The translations under genes were made by a program, and so were the position numbers. This document shows, in pieces, positions 26,703 to 35,976 of a DNA stretch of 64,000 nt. The DNA lies in contig NZ_WTVG02000039.1 of NCBI RefSeq assembly GCF_012910705.2, positions 124,001 to 188,000 of the forward strand, in the 5' to 3' direction. This DNA is from Aromatoleum anaerobium (lineage in GTDB: Bacteria; Pseudomonadota; Gammaproteobacteria; Burkholderiales; Rhodocyclaceae). The notes under the pieces were generated by a model. That model was not told where the DNA came from and made no database searches. It was given only the letters and a program-made list of their open reading frames with translations. The first letter of the stretch is position 1; every line of letters begins with the position of its first letter.

Positions 26703-28235
26703 TTAGATGCGCCGGAACAGCGACGCCACGTCCTTGCGAACGCTCGCGAGGCTGAACGCGTCCGGCTTGTAGTCGCCCAGCCACTCGAGCGTTTCGCGGT
26801 TTTCTTCGCTGTCCGGCCTGGCGAGGGCATTGAGGAGCCGGTAATAGCCCCGCACGCCGCCGCAGTCTTCCGGCGGGCAGGCGCGCTTGCCGGCGAGGAG
26901 GACGGCGGGCCGCTCGGTTGGCGTCGATGGCAGGCGCTGTTCGATGGTGATGCGGTGGCTCCAGCCGTCGCCGAAATCGTACAGGTAGCGGAAGGACTTT
27001 TTGCGGCCGATCACCTGGCCAAGCTCGACCTCTTCGCCGGGCAAGGCCGGCTCGTCCCACTCGGCTTCGAACGCGGGCCCGATGCGGTACTCGCCGACGA
27101 TGAACTCGTGAAGATGCGCGTCGTCCCAGCCCATCGCCGTTTGCAGGATGTCGTGCAGTTCGGCGAAAGTCAGGCTGTTCTCGACTTCCAGGCGGCGCCA
27201 GATCGGCGGCTCGATGCCTTCGATCTCGACGTGCAGCAGCAGGCGCCGTTCCGGGTAGTCTTCGGGCAGCGCGGCAAGGCGCTCGTCGACCCGGCCGAGG
27301 TCGAGCATCTGGTGGAGCAGGCCGATGAGCTCCGAATGGTCGAACTCGGGGTCGCGGGAGAGTTTCGCGGTCCAGAAATCGACCCGCGCCCGCGCTTCGG
27401 CCTCCCGCCCATCGGCGAGCAGCAGCAGGACTTCGAGGTGCGCGAGCGTCGGGTTGTTCGGTGTCAGGCGTTGAGCCTGCCCGAAGGCGGCCCACGCGGC
27501 CGGGAAGTCGCCGCGGTCGCAGTTCAGCGTGGCCTCGCGTTGAAATGCAGCACTCTTCAGCGTCTTGTCCGGCGCACGCTTCAACGTGGCGATGAGCTCA
27601 AGCCGCCGGGCTTCGTCGCCGAGGGCGAGCCAGGCGTTGCCCAGCACGTCGGCGGCCAGTTCGGCGCGTTCGTCGAGCCCGCGCACATCCTTGAACACGG
27701 GTTCGAGCAAGGCGACGACGTCGTCGAATCGTTCCTGCTCGAACCAGGCCTGCGCCACCATGCCGAGCGTGTGCACCGGCACGCCGAGGGCGCCGATCTC
27801 GCCGATACGCTCCTTCGGCAGGCGCTTGAGCACCCGCGCGGCCATCTCGTCCGGGGGCAGCGTGAGGCTCGGCGAGTCGACCGCGCCGCAACACTGCTTG
27901 TACTTGCGCTGCGAGCCGCATGGGCACGGCGCGTTGCGCTCCGGCTTGTCCATCTTGTACGGCCGGAAGTGGTTGTCGGGAATCGGCGTGTGGTTCCACA
28001 GGTCGAGTGCGGCGCGCGTGGCGATTGCGCGGGCGGCCTGATCCACCTGGCTGTCGTCGGCGTCCTCGCCCGCCTCGCTGACGATGGCCTGGGCCAACGG
28101 CCGCATCAACTCGCGCAGGCGGACGTGCAGGGCGTCGAAGGAGTGTGTGTCGAGGATGACCCCGACGCCTTCGTCGATGATGTGGTCGAAGAGTTGATGG
28201 AGCGCGTCGATGTCGTTGGTGTCGTCTTGATGCAT
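26703..28235 (-). CDS. SEC-C motif / pRiA4b ORF-3-like protein
   Basis: 510 residues from the ATG at 28235. Residues about 102-117 hold a SEC-C zinc motif, NAPCPCGSQRKYKQCC. Residues about 130-320 look like helical repeats (AWFEQERFDDVVALLEPVF, AAWAAFGQAQRLTPNNPTLA), TPR-like. The C-terminal part from about 325 is the pRiA4b ORF-3 domain: VEIEGIEPPIWRRLEV, FAELHDILQTAMGW, YLYDFGDGWSHRI and CPPEDCGGVRGY. That domain is common on plasmids and next to mobile DNA; its activity is not established. A much longer open frame upstream on this strand is a shadow of the gene at 28629. No clear ribosome site was seen. Confidence 0.85.
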   Translation of the reverse strand: MHQDDTNDIDALHQLFDHIIDEGVGVILDTHSFDALHVRLRELMRPLAQAIVSEAGEDADDSQVDQAARAIATRAALDLWNHTPIPDNHFRPYKMDKPERNAPCPCGSQRKYKQCCGAVDSPSLTLPPDEMAARVLKRLPKERIGEIGALGVPVHTLGMVAQAWFEQERFDDVVALLEPVFKDVRGLDERAELAADVLGNAWLALGDEARRLELIATLKRAPDKTLKSAAFQREATLNCDRGDFPAAWAAFGQAQRLTPNNPTLAHLEVLLLLADGREAEARARVDFWTAKLSRDPEFDHSELIGLLHQMLDLGRVDERLAALPEDYPERRLLLHVEIEGIEPPIWRRLEVENSLTFAELHDILQTAMGWDDAHLHEFIVGEYRIGPAFEAEWDEPALPGEEVELGQVIGRKKSFRYLYDFGDGWSHRITIEQRLPSTPTERPAVLLAGKRACPPEDCGGVRGYYRLLNALARPDSEENRETLEWLGDYKPDAFSLASVRKDVASLFRRI

Positions 28236-28628
28236 GAGGATCGGTTCGTATCGAGTCGGAGGTCTGCGAAGAGAGGTTCGCTGGAACGGCTGGCGCCGAA
28301 CCGAGTCCGTTCCGCACAGGTGTCTGCGGGCGGTATGGCTGCTCGGCACGGACGGGAAGTTTACCGCAAGCGAGCGGATCGAAGGCGAAGGCTGCGGCGT
28401 GCCGCGGTGGATATTGCGCGGGAACTGGGCGGTAAGGAGGATCAGCGCGAGCCGGCCGGGCGGCGAGATTCGCGGACAGCTCAGATAGACCCGCCCGACG
28501 GTGCACGGCGGCGGCGAATCGGCGCCGCCGCGACGGGCGTCCGGTGCGTGACGACGGGGTATAATCGCGCCCCACAGCCCGGCCCGGAAGCCTCCGCGAC
28601 GAGGCGGGCGATACACACAGCGAATCCG
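28236..28628. other. Divergent promoter region, no gene
   Basis: 393 bp between the minus-strand SEC-C gene and the plus-strand response regulator. No supportable ORF, RNA or clear operator was seen; GC-rich throughout. It must hold both promoters. Confidence 0.45.
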
Positions 28629-29939
28629 ATGATCGAGATCACTGACAGCGCACCAAGCCTGCTGCTCGTCGACGACGAGGCAAGCATCCTTTCTTCGCTC
28701 CGGCGATTGCTGCGGCCAGCCGGCTACAAAGTGCATCTTGCCGAGAGTGGCAAGGCGGGGCTCGAGATTCTCGAGCGGGAACACATCGACCTCGTGATCT
28801 CCGACATGCGCATGCCCGAAATGGACGGCGCCAAGTTCCTCGAACACGTGCGCAACCGCTGGCCGCAGGTCACGCGCGTGCTGCTCACCGGCTATGCGGA
28901 TGTCGGCTCGACGATCGACGCAATCAACCGCGGCGAGATCTACCGTTACATTGCCAAGCCGTGGGACGACAACGATCTCACGCTGATCATTCGCGATGCG
29001 CTCGACCGGCAGCGGCTGCAGGCGGAAAACACGCGGCTGCAGACACTGACGCAGCAGCAGAACGATGAATTGAAGGAACTCAACACCGATCTCGAACACA
29101 AGGTCCAGGAACGCACCGCCGCCCTCGAACAGACGAACGACTCGCTCAAGCAGGCCAACGAGCGGCTCAAGCAGAATTTCATGGTCTCGATCAAGACCTT
29201 CTCCGGCCTGATGGAATTGCGCGGAGGCGGGGTCGCGGGTCATTCGCGGCGAGTCGCCGATCTCGCCCGCAAGCTTGCCGCCCGCCTCGACATCGACACC
29301 AAGAGCCAGCAGGACATCTTCCTTGCCGGCCTGCTGCACGACATCGGCAAGATCGGTTTCTCCGACACGCTGCTCGCCAAGCCTGTCTCGAAAATGAACG
29401 GCGACGAGATGGGGTACTACCGCAAGCATGCGATCGCCGGCGAATCCGCGCTGATGCCGCTCGACGAATTGAAGGAAGCCGCGCGCATCGTGCGCTCGCA
29501 CCATGAACGTTTCGACGGACAGGGTTTTCCCGACGGTCTGCGGGGGCTTGCGATTCCGCTGGGCGCGCGCATCCTGTCGGTCGTCAATGACTTCGATGGG
29601 TTGCAGGTCGGCACGCTGGCCGAGAACCGCCTGAGTGCGGATGAGGCGAAAGCGATGCTCGTGCAGTCGCGCAACCGGCGCTACGATCCGCAGGTGGTGG
29701 ACGCGCTCGTCGAGATGCTGGGCGGAGTGGCGCAGGAACCGCCTGCACGGGATGTCGCTGTGTCGGCGCTCAACCTCCAGGCGGGGATGGTCCTCGCGCG
29801 CGATCTCGTCGGCCGCGACGGCACACTGCTGCTCGCCGCCGAATATATCCTCGACGCCTCTCTGGTGCGGCAGATCCAGGACTACGCCCGCCGCGAAGGC
29901 ATCGCCCTGACGCTGCACGTCCGTCGCGACAAACTGTGA
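28629..29939 (+). CDS. Response regulator with HD-GYP c-di-GMP phosphodiesterase domain
   Basis: 436 residues. An N-terminal receiver (about 10-125) has LLLVDDEASILSSL, the phospho-acceptor Asp in VISDMRMPEMDG, and the conserved Lys in IAKPWDD. A coiled coil (about 130-185, LTQQQNDELKELNTDLEHK) links it to an HD-GYP domain with HDIGKIGF and HHERFDGQGFPDGLRG, all key residues intact. After that a PilZ-like or wing tail of about 70 residues follows. RpfG-type proteins degrade c-di-GMP on phosphorylation. The histidine kinase gene 88 bp downstream is the likely partner. Confidence 0.93.
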   Translation: MIEITDSAPSLLLVDDEASILSSLRRLLRPAGYKVHLAESGKAGLEILEREHIDLVISDMRMPEMDGAKFLEHVRNRWPQVTRVLLTGYADVGSTIDAINRGEIYRYIAKPWDDNDLTLIIRDALDRQRLQAENTRLQTLTQQQNDELKELNTDLEHKVQERTAALEQTNDSLKQANERLKQNFMVSIKTFSGLMELRGGGVAGHSRRVADLARKLAARLDIDTKSQQDIFLAGLLHDIGKIGFSDTLLAKPVSKMNGDEMGYYRKHAIAGESALMPLDELKEAARIVRSHHERFDGQGFPDGLRGLAIPLGARILSVVNDFDGLQVGTLAENRLSADEAKAMLVQSRNRRYDPQVVDALVEMLGGVAQEPPARDVAVSALNLQAGMVLARDLVGRDGTLLLAAEYILDASLVRQIQDYARREGIALTLHVRRDKL

Positions 29940-30027
29940 TGTCGCTGCCGAATGCGACTGACGCTGCGCGAACTGACGCTGGAGAGGCAATCCTGATGCT
30001 CGAGTCCGGGCGGGAGGAACAGGGCGA

Positions 30028-31161
30028 ATGACAGCGGGTGCATGGTGTGAAGAGCTGGGCGCAATTGCCCGGACGGACGAGCGGATCAGCGAGGCGATCG
30101 GCCGGATCAATGCCTTCGCACTGCAGCGCGGCCGGGGCGCGGTCGATGCCCAGGGCGAAAACCCGGCCGAAACCGGAATCGAAGCGCATTTGACGGAGCT
30201 CGTCGGCCTGCTCGCCGAACGATGCGGGGCACTTGCCGTGGCCAACGAGCGGCTCGGCGCGCAGCTTGCGGAGCAGGCGTGCGAACGCGAGCGCGAGCGT
30301 CGGGTGCTGGCGGAAGCGGCGGCACGCGTCGAACGGACGCAGAACCAGTTGCTGCAGTCGGAGAAGCTGGCTGCGGTGGGACAGCTGGCTGCAGGAGTTG
30401 CCCACGAGATCAACAATCCGGTCGGATTCGTGAGTTCCAATCTCGGTTCGCTGACCTCGTACGTGGATCGCCTGTTCAGCGTCATCGAGGCCTACGAGCG
30501 TCTCGAAAGCGAACTGCCCGCGGATCACCCGGCGCGTACTGCGGCGCAAAAAGCGCGCACGATCGCGGAGATCGACTACTTGCGCGCCGACATCCCGGAT
30601 CTGCTGCGCGAATCGGTCGACGGGCTTGCGCGGATCAAGCACATCGTCGCCGACCTCAAGGATTTTTCGCACGCCGACGAAGGCGAGTGGCAGGACGCGA
30701 ATCTCAACCGCGGCCTCGAGAGCACGCTCAATATCGTGTGGAACGAAATCAAGTACAAGGCGGAGGTGGTGCGGGAGTTGGGCGACTTGCCGCCGGTGCG
30801 CTGCATTCCCGCGCAGATGAACCAGGTGTTCATGAATCTGCTGGTAAACGCCGCGCAGGCCATCGAAACCTCCGGGACGATCACCTTGCGCAGCGGAACG
30901 ATGGACGAGCATGCATGGGTGGAGATTGCGGACACCGGCAAGGGGATGCCACCCGAAGTGCAGCAGCGCATTTTCGAACCGTTCTTCACGACCAAGCCGA
31001 TCGGCAAGGGGACCGGGCTAGGGCTGTCGATTTCGGCCGATATCGTGAAGCGGCATAACGGCCGCATCGAGATTCGCAGTCAATCCGGCCGGGGCACCAC
31101 GTTCCGCATCCTGCTGCCGCTACACGTCCGCGACGCTGGCGGCGCAGGTTGCAAAACCTGA
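30028..31161 (+). CDS. Soluble sensor histidine kinase
   Basis: 377 residues, no membrane segment. The first about 110 residues are helical and end in a coiled coil (LTELVGLLAERCGALA, ANERLGAQLAEQACERER). The kinase core has the H-box GVAHEINNPVGFVSSN near residue 127, the N-box NLLVNAAQAIE, G1 IADTGKGMPPEVQ, the F-box IFEPFFTTKPIG and G2 GKGTGLGLSIS. GGAGGA stands 9 nt before the ATG. It belongs with the HD-GYP regulator upstream and may also serve the C-terminal receiver of the protein at 31779. The signal is unknown; with no input domain recognised, it may hear another protein. Confidence 0.93.
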   Translation: MTAGAWCEELGAIARTDERISEAIGRINAFALQRGRGAVDAQGENPAETGIEAHLTELVGLLAERCGALAVANERLGAQLAEQACERERERRVLAEAAARVERTQNQLLQSEKLAAVGQLAAGVAHEINNPVGFVSSNLGSLTSYVDRLFSVIEAYERLESELPADHPARTAAQKARTIAEIDYLRADIPDLLRESVDGLARIKHIVADLKDFSHADEGEWQDANLNRGLESTLNIVWNEIKYKAEVVRELGDLPPVRCIPAQMNQVFMNLLVNAAQAIETSGTITLRSGTMDEHAWVEIADTGKGMPPEVQQRIFEPFFTTKPIGKGTGLGLSISADIVKRHNGRIEIRSQSGRGTTFRILLPLHVRDAGGAGCKT

Positions 31162-31299
31162 GCGACGCGTACGGTTTTCGGCGTATCCGGATATTTCCGC
31201 CGCGCGGCCTGACCCGCTGCACAGCCGATTCGCTCTTGCGAAGCACGAATCGTTGTTCATAATATGTCGCCGAAAACAACCACCACATTCGGGGCAAAC

Positions 31300-31746
31300 A
31301 TGACGCAACAGCTGGATTCGCGCGACGTTGCCGCTGTCGATGCCGAGCTTTACGCCGGTCTGCAGGCGGTCGCCGCGGGTGCGTTTCCGAAGCACTGCGC
31401 CGTATGCGGCCGAAGCTACCGGGACGCCGACGATTACGTCGCCCAAACGCAGCGCGTCGGCTCTGGGCGGAGCGGCCTCAGGCAGACGAAGGACGACAAC
31501 GGGCAGGTGATCCTGGAACTCTTCCGCAATTGCGTCTGCGGCTCGACATTGATGGACTGTTTCAACAATCGCCGCGACACCAGCGAGGCGGGGCTGCGGC
31601 GGCGCGCGCGTTTCAACGAGCTGGTCGACTCGCTGGTGGCCAAGGGGCTCGAACGCGAACGGGCGCGTGCGGAACTGCTCAACATCCTGCGGGGCAAACC
31701 GAGTGCGCTCCTGTGCGCCGCGGCATGCCCCCTGGTGAAATCGTAG
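31300..31746 (+). CDS. Conserved cysteine-containing protein of unknown function
   Basis: 148 residues from the ATG at 31300 (GGGGC upstream); an in-frame ATG at 31264 would add 12. Two cysteine groups, HCAVCGRSY and RNCVCGSTLMDCFNNRRD, look like a zinc ribbon. The C-terminal half is helical (RRRARFNELVDSLVAKGLER) and ends with CAAACPLVKS. I do not recognise the family. It sits between the histidine kinase and the convergent GGDEF-EAL gene, so a place in c-di-GMP signalling is possible but unproven. Confidence 0.7.
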   Translation: MTQQLDSRDVAAVDAELYAGLQAVAAGAFPKHCAVCGRSYRDADDYVAQTQRVGSGRSGLRQTKDDNGQVILELFRNCVCGSTLMDCFNNRRDTSEAGLRRRARFNELVDSLVAKGLERERARAELLNILRGKPSALLCAAACPLVKS

Positions 31747-31778
31747 CCGGATTCCGATTCCGCAGCCGGCTTTGCCGC

Positions 31779-34700
31779 TCAACCGGCCAGCGTATTCCTG
31801 CGGCGGTCGAAACGCTCGAACGCGTCGCGCACCGACTGCAGCAGTTCGCGGTCGTCCCACGGTTTGTGCAGGAAGCGGAAAATCGAGCTGCGGTTGATCG
31901 CGTTGGTGATGGTTCCGATATCGGCATAACCGGAAAGGACCAGGCGCACGGTGTCCGGATACAGGGTTTTGACCTTGTCGAGCAGCTGGATGCCATCCAT
32001 GCCCGGCATGCGGAAATCCGACATGACCACCCCGACGGCGTGCTTTGCGAGCAGATCGAGGGCTTCGGCCGCGTTGCCGGCGAACAGCAGGATGTAGCCT
32101 TCGCTGCGCAGGATACGGCGCAGCGCCGACTGGATGGACGGCTCGTCATCGACCAGCAGCAACGTGCGGTCGGGCCGATCGATCTGCATCGGGAAAACCA
32201 GCCGCTGGTGGTCCCGGATCATCGAGGCCAGCACCTCGGGCGCGACCGGCGGGGAAAAATGGTAGCCCTGCATCTCGTCACAGGTGCGACCGCGCAGGTA
32301 GACCACCTGCCCTTCGGTTTCGACCCCTTCCGCGATCACGCGCAAGTTGAGACTGTGGGCGAGAGAGATGATCGACACGGCGATCGCCGCATCGCTCGCA
32401 TTGGTGGTGATGTCGGTGACGAAGGCGCGGTCGATTTTCAGATAATCGATGGGGAAGCGCTGGAGCGCGCTGAGCGACGAATAGCCGGTGCCGAAATCGT
32501 CGATCGCCAGCTTCACACCAATCGCCTTCAGCTGCTGCATCATCACGATGGCCCGCGCAGGGTTGCCCATGAGCGCGCTTTCGGTGATCTCGAGCATCAG
32601 CGACGCCGGTTCGAGGCGATAGCGGGACAGTAATGCCGCGACGTCGGCCACGAGATCGTCGCGGAAGAACTGCAGCGGCGAGACGTTCACCGCGACGCTG
32701 CGGTAGTCGATGCCGTCGTCGATCCAGCGACGGGCCTGGGCGCAGGCGGTTTCCAGCACCCAGCGGCCGATCGGCAGGATGAGTCCGCTTTCTTCGGCGA
32801 TCGGGATGAATTCGCCCGGCGACACCAGTCCCAGTTCAGGATGCCGCCAGCGGCACAGCGCCTCGCTGCCCACCACTTCGCCGGTCAGCAGATCGACCTT
32901 CGGCTGGTAGGCAAGAAACAGCTCGTCCTGCTCGATGGCGCGCCGCAGCGCGAGTTCGAGGCGCAGCCGCGGCGCGGCCCGCGCGTTCAGGTCGGTCTCG
33001 TAGAAGCAGAATGTGTCGCGCCCCATTTCCTTGGCACGGAACAGGGCCACGCTGGCGTTGCGCAGCAGCGCATCGACGTCCAGGTTGGTCCCTGCCATCG
33101 CCGCGACGCCGATGCTGCCGGTGAGCCACAGTTCCTCGCCGCCGGCCGAAATCGGCGCTCGCAAGGCGTCGAGAAGCCGGGTGGCGAGCGACACCACGGC
33201 CTGCTGGCTCGGCAGCTCCTCGGTGATCAGGACGAATTCGTCGCTGGCCACGCGCGCGACGGTGCTGCAACCGGCTGCCGCGGCGACCAGGCGCTGGCTG
33301 ATGACGACCAGCGTGGCGTTGGCAATTTCGTTGCCGAAGCTGTCATGGACGACCTGGAAGCGGTCGATATCGACCCACAGCACGAAACAGGCGCTCTGGT
33401 TGCGTGCCGTGAGCGCGAGCGACTGCTGCAGGCGATCGCCGAGCAGGTTGCGGTTCGGCAAGCCGGTCAGCGCGTCGTGGTTGGCCTGGTAAGCCAGCTG
33501 TTCCTGGTAGCGGTGTCTTTCGGTGACATCGCGGAATTCGATGACCGCGTGGTCGACGCTGGTCACGTCGTCGCCGACCAGCGTCACGCCGGCGTCGAGC
33601 CAAGCCACCTCCTGGGGGCCGCGTGACAGATTCAGCGACACCTCGCCAGCGCGCCGGGCGGTGACCAGCGCGTCGAGCTGTTCCCAGCCGCCGGCGTCGA
33701 AACCCTGTCGTCCGAGCGCCGGCAAATCCGTGGCGATGAGCTGTTCTTCGTCCATCCCCAGCAGCCGGAGGAGCGCCGGGTTGGCGCTGACGATGCCGGC
33801 CGGCGGCCCATAGCGGTAGATGAGCAGACCGCTGTGGCTCGCCTGGATCGCGCGGTTGCGCAGCTGCACCGCGGCTTCGGCCCTCTCGTGCGCGGCCCGC
33901 CTGCGCAGCATGACGATGCCGAACGCCAGTTCGCGCGCGGCATTTTCCAGCAGACGCGTTTCCTCCGCGTCGAAAGCCTCCGCTTCATCGGCCAGCACCG
34001 TGAGCACGCCGAACGCTTCGTCGGCCACCAGCGGGACGCTGATTGCGGAGACATACCCGCGCCGCAGCGCCTCGTCCCGCCAGCCGGCGAAGCGGCAGTC
34101 GGTGGCAACATTCCTGACGATGCAGGGCCGGCCGGTGCCGATGGCGATCGACGACGGACACAGGGCGCTTTCGCTATCGTTCAGGAGTTCCTTCACCACC
34201 TCGAGGAAACCCGCTTCATGTCCCGCCCACGCCACCGGTCGCACGGATTTTCCGGCATCCTGCGCGGCCAGGCCAGCCCAGGTCATGCGATAACCACCCG
34301 CCCCCACGGCCGCGTTGCAGATCAGCCCCATCAGCTGTACTTCGTCGTCGGCCTGCGCGACCGCGCGGGTGACTTCATTGAGCACCCGCAACGCGCGGTT
34401 GCTGCGGCGCAGTTCCCGCTCCGCAGTCTCGATCCGCGCTATTGACTGTCCGATGCCGTCCGCCATCCGGTCCAGCGTCCGCGCGAGGTCCCCCAGTTCG
34501 CCGCTCCCCGGAGGCAGGCGGGTGCGAGCCTGCAGATCCCCCTCGCCCAGGCGTCTTGCGGTCTCGGTGAGATCCTGCAGCGGCCGCAGCACGAGCCGCT
34601 GCGCGACGAACCAGCCGAACAGCAGCAGCGGAACGGTGGCGCCGGCGAGGAGCAGGAGGTTGTGCCGGGCGACAACCGCCCCTGCGTTCTCGACGATCGC

Positions 34701-35516
34701 CGTGGGAATGCCGACACGCACGTAGAGGTCGCCGAATCTGCTCAGCACCGGCGCGATCGCCCCGATCCGCGACACCCCGTCGAGCCATACCGACTTCACC
34801 AGCAGATCGCCGGCACCGGCGAGCGCAGCCTGGAACTGACTCAGTTCGGGAATCGTGCTCCCCGCCAGGCCCGTCGGATCGGGGAGGCGGGCGAGGATGA
34901 CGCCCTGCTTGTCGACGATCGTCACCACCGAGCCGTCGGGCAGGGACATCTCGCGCAGCAGCGCGGCGAACGCGGCCGGGGTGACGCCGACTCCCACCAC
35001 CGCCGCGACCTTGCCGTTGCCGTCGAACACCGGGTGCGCCGAGATGACGACCGGTTGGCCGTCGAAACGGCTGGTCTGGTAATCGCCCATGGCGAAATCC
35101 CGCCGCTCCAGAGCGCGGCGGAAATAGCTGCGATCGGAGACGTCGACCGTATGGCTGAAGGACCGCGAGCGGCAGGTGATCCTGCCGTCGAGTCCGGCGA
35201 CGAAAACTTCCGCATACAGTTCGTGGAGCTTGGCCAGTTCGGCGAGCCAGGCGCTGCATTCTTCGGCGGAATGGAGCTGCCGCACTTCCGCAGACTGGGC
35301 GAGCCCTTCGAGCAACTGGTGGATGTGGCTCACCATGTCCCGCTGGCGGGTGGCGATCTGCCGCGCGGTGAGCAGCACCGTTTTCTCGGCGGCGGCGCTT
35401 GCCTCCCTGCGTTGTTCGAGACCCGTATTGACGATGATCGCAAGGGCAGGGAGCGCCGTGACGAAGATCAGCAGCAGCAGGCGGGCGTGCATTCTGGAAA
35501 GCCATTTGCTGATCAT
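31779..35516 (-). CDS. Membrane Cache-HAMP-GAF-PAS-GGDEF-EAL-REC hybrid protein
   Basis: 1245 residues. Order: membrane helix about 12-30, a periplasmic Cache-like sensor to about 285 (AVFDGNG-type VFDGNGKVAAVVGVGV), second helix LLLLAGATVPLLLFGWFVA, HAMP, GAF (about 385-550), PAS (about 560-690), GGDEF-like, EAL and a C-terminal receiver. The cyclase site reads VARVASDEFVLI: ASDEF in place of GGDEF, so synthesis is probably lost. The EAL domain is complete with SEALCRWRHP, NVSPLQFF, LEITESAL, AIDDFGTGYSSL and AEGVET, so it should degrade c-di-GMP. The receiver keeps its Asp (VVMSDFRMPGMDG) and Lys (LHKPWDD). A receiver at the C-terminus is unusual and closely resembles that of the HD-GYP protein at 28629. 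Confidence 0.93.
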   Translation of the reverse strand: MISKWLSRMHARLLLLIFVTALPALAIIVNTGLEQRREASAAAEKTVLLTARQIATRQRDMVSHIHQLLEGLAQSAEVRQLHSAEECSAWLAELAKLHELYAEVFVAGLDGRITCRSRSFSHTVDVSDRSYFRRALERRDFAMGDYQTSRFDGQPVVISAHPVFDGNGKVAAVVGVGVTPAAFAALLREMSLPDGSVVTIVDKQGVILARLPDPTGLAGSTIPELSQFQAALAGAGDLLVKSVWLDGVSRIGAIAPVLSRFGDLYVRVGIPTAIVENAGAVVARHNLLLLAGATVPLLLFGWFVAQRLVLRPLQDLTETARRLGEGDLQARTRLPPGSGELGDLARTLDRMADGIGQSIARIETAERELRRSNRALRVLNEVTRAVAQADDEVQLMGLICNAAVGAGGYRMTWAGLAAQDAGKSVRPVAWAGHEAGFLEVVKELLNDSESALCPSSIAIGTGRPCIVRNVATDCRFAGWRDEALRRGYVSAISVPLVADEAFGVLTVLADEAEAFDAEETRLLENAARELAFGIVMLRRRAAHERAEAAVQLRNRAIQASHSGLLIYRYGPPAGIVSANPALLRLLGMDEEQLIATDLPALGRQGFDAGGWEQLDALVTARRAGEVSLNLSRGPQEVAWLDAGVTLVGDDVTSVDHAVIEFRDVTERHRYQEQLAYQANHDALTGLPNRNLLGDRLQQSLALTARNQSACFVLWVDIDRFQVVHDSFGNEIANATLVVISQRLVAAAAGCSTVARVASDEFVLITEELPSQQAVVSLATRLLDALRAPISAGGEELWLTGSIGVAAMAGTNLDVDALLRNASVALFRAKEMGRDTFCFYETDLNARAAPRLRLELALRRAIEQDELFLAYQPKVDLLTGEVVGSEALCRWRHPELGLVSPGEFIPIAEESGLILPIGRWVLETACAQARRWIDDGIDYRSVAVNVSPLQFFRDDLVADVAALLSRYRLEPASLMLEITESALMGNPARAIVMMQQLKAIGVKLAIDDFGTGYSSLSALQRFPIDYLKIDRAFVTDITTNASDAAIAVSIISLAHSLNLRVIAEGVETEGQVVYLRGRTCDEMQGYHFSPPVAPEVLASMIRDHQRLVFPMQIDRPDRTLLLVDDEPSIQSALRRILRSEGYILLFAGNAAEALDLLAKHAVGVVMSDFRMPGMDGIQLLDKVKTLYPDTVRLVLSGYADIGTITNAINRSSIFRFLHKPWDDRELLQSVRDAFERFDRRRNTLAG

Positions 35517-35976
35517 GCTCTTTCCACGTCCTTTGCATTCCGGTTCAGGGTAGCGGCTCCGTTTTCAAGGGGGTGCCGGTCAGGGCGACAGGGCAGGGGG
35601 CTCCAGGAAGCACGCCTTGCGTGTGCCGCAGGTCGGCGCATTCGTGCGTCCAGCCTGCGAGGACGCCAATATATGCTACTGCCTTGGTGGTAGTTGTGAA
35701 CTCCTGCACGGCGCGCCCGACAATTCCTCCTGCATCAACTTCGGCTCGGCTACGATTGTCCGCGTCGGTCAATCCCGGGAGGCAGCGAAGGGCCGTCCCG
35801 CCGGTCCCTGGCACCAGCGGTTCCGTATCCGGAAATGCACCCAAGATTATTTATTTCGCTTACTCTGATGTTCGGCCTGGCTTCATTGCCCGCGATTTCA
35901 ACCGCCTGCCTCGCGCCTGCGGATTCCGGCCAGAATTTTTTCCCGGACTGCTGTCTGTCAGGATCTGTCTAAGCGG
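35517..35976. other. 460-bp gene-free divergent region
   Basis: Separates the minus-strand hybrid protein from the plus-strand diguanylate cyclase. No convincing ORF. The last about 150 bases are AT-richer (CAAGATTATTTATTTCGC near 35844) and probably contain the promoter of the cyclase gene. A GGAGGCAGCGAAGGGCC stretch near 35779 was examined as a riboswitch and not accepted. Confidence 0.45.

Noticed and set aside
28236-30485. Long upstream extension of the SEC-C frame on the minus strand (to 1260 residues)
   Set aside because: The extension covers the HD-GYP response regulator and its kinase antisense; the meaningful protein starts at 28235.
35760-35835. Possible c-di-GMP (GEMM) riboswitch before the diguanylate cyclase
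   Set aside because: GGAGGCAGCGAAGGGCC is only vaguely like the GEMM core; the tetraloop and the GGGACGCAAAGCC core are not there.
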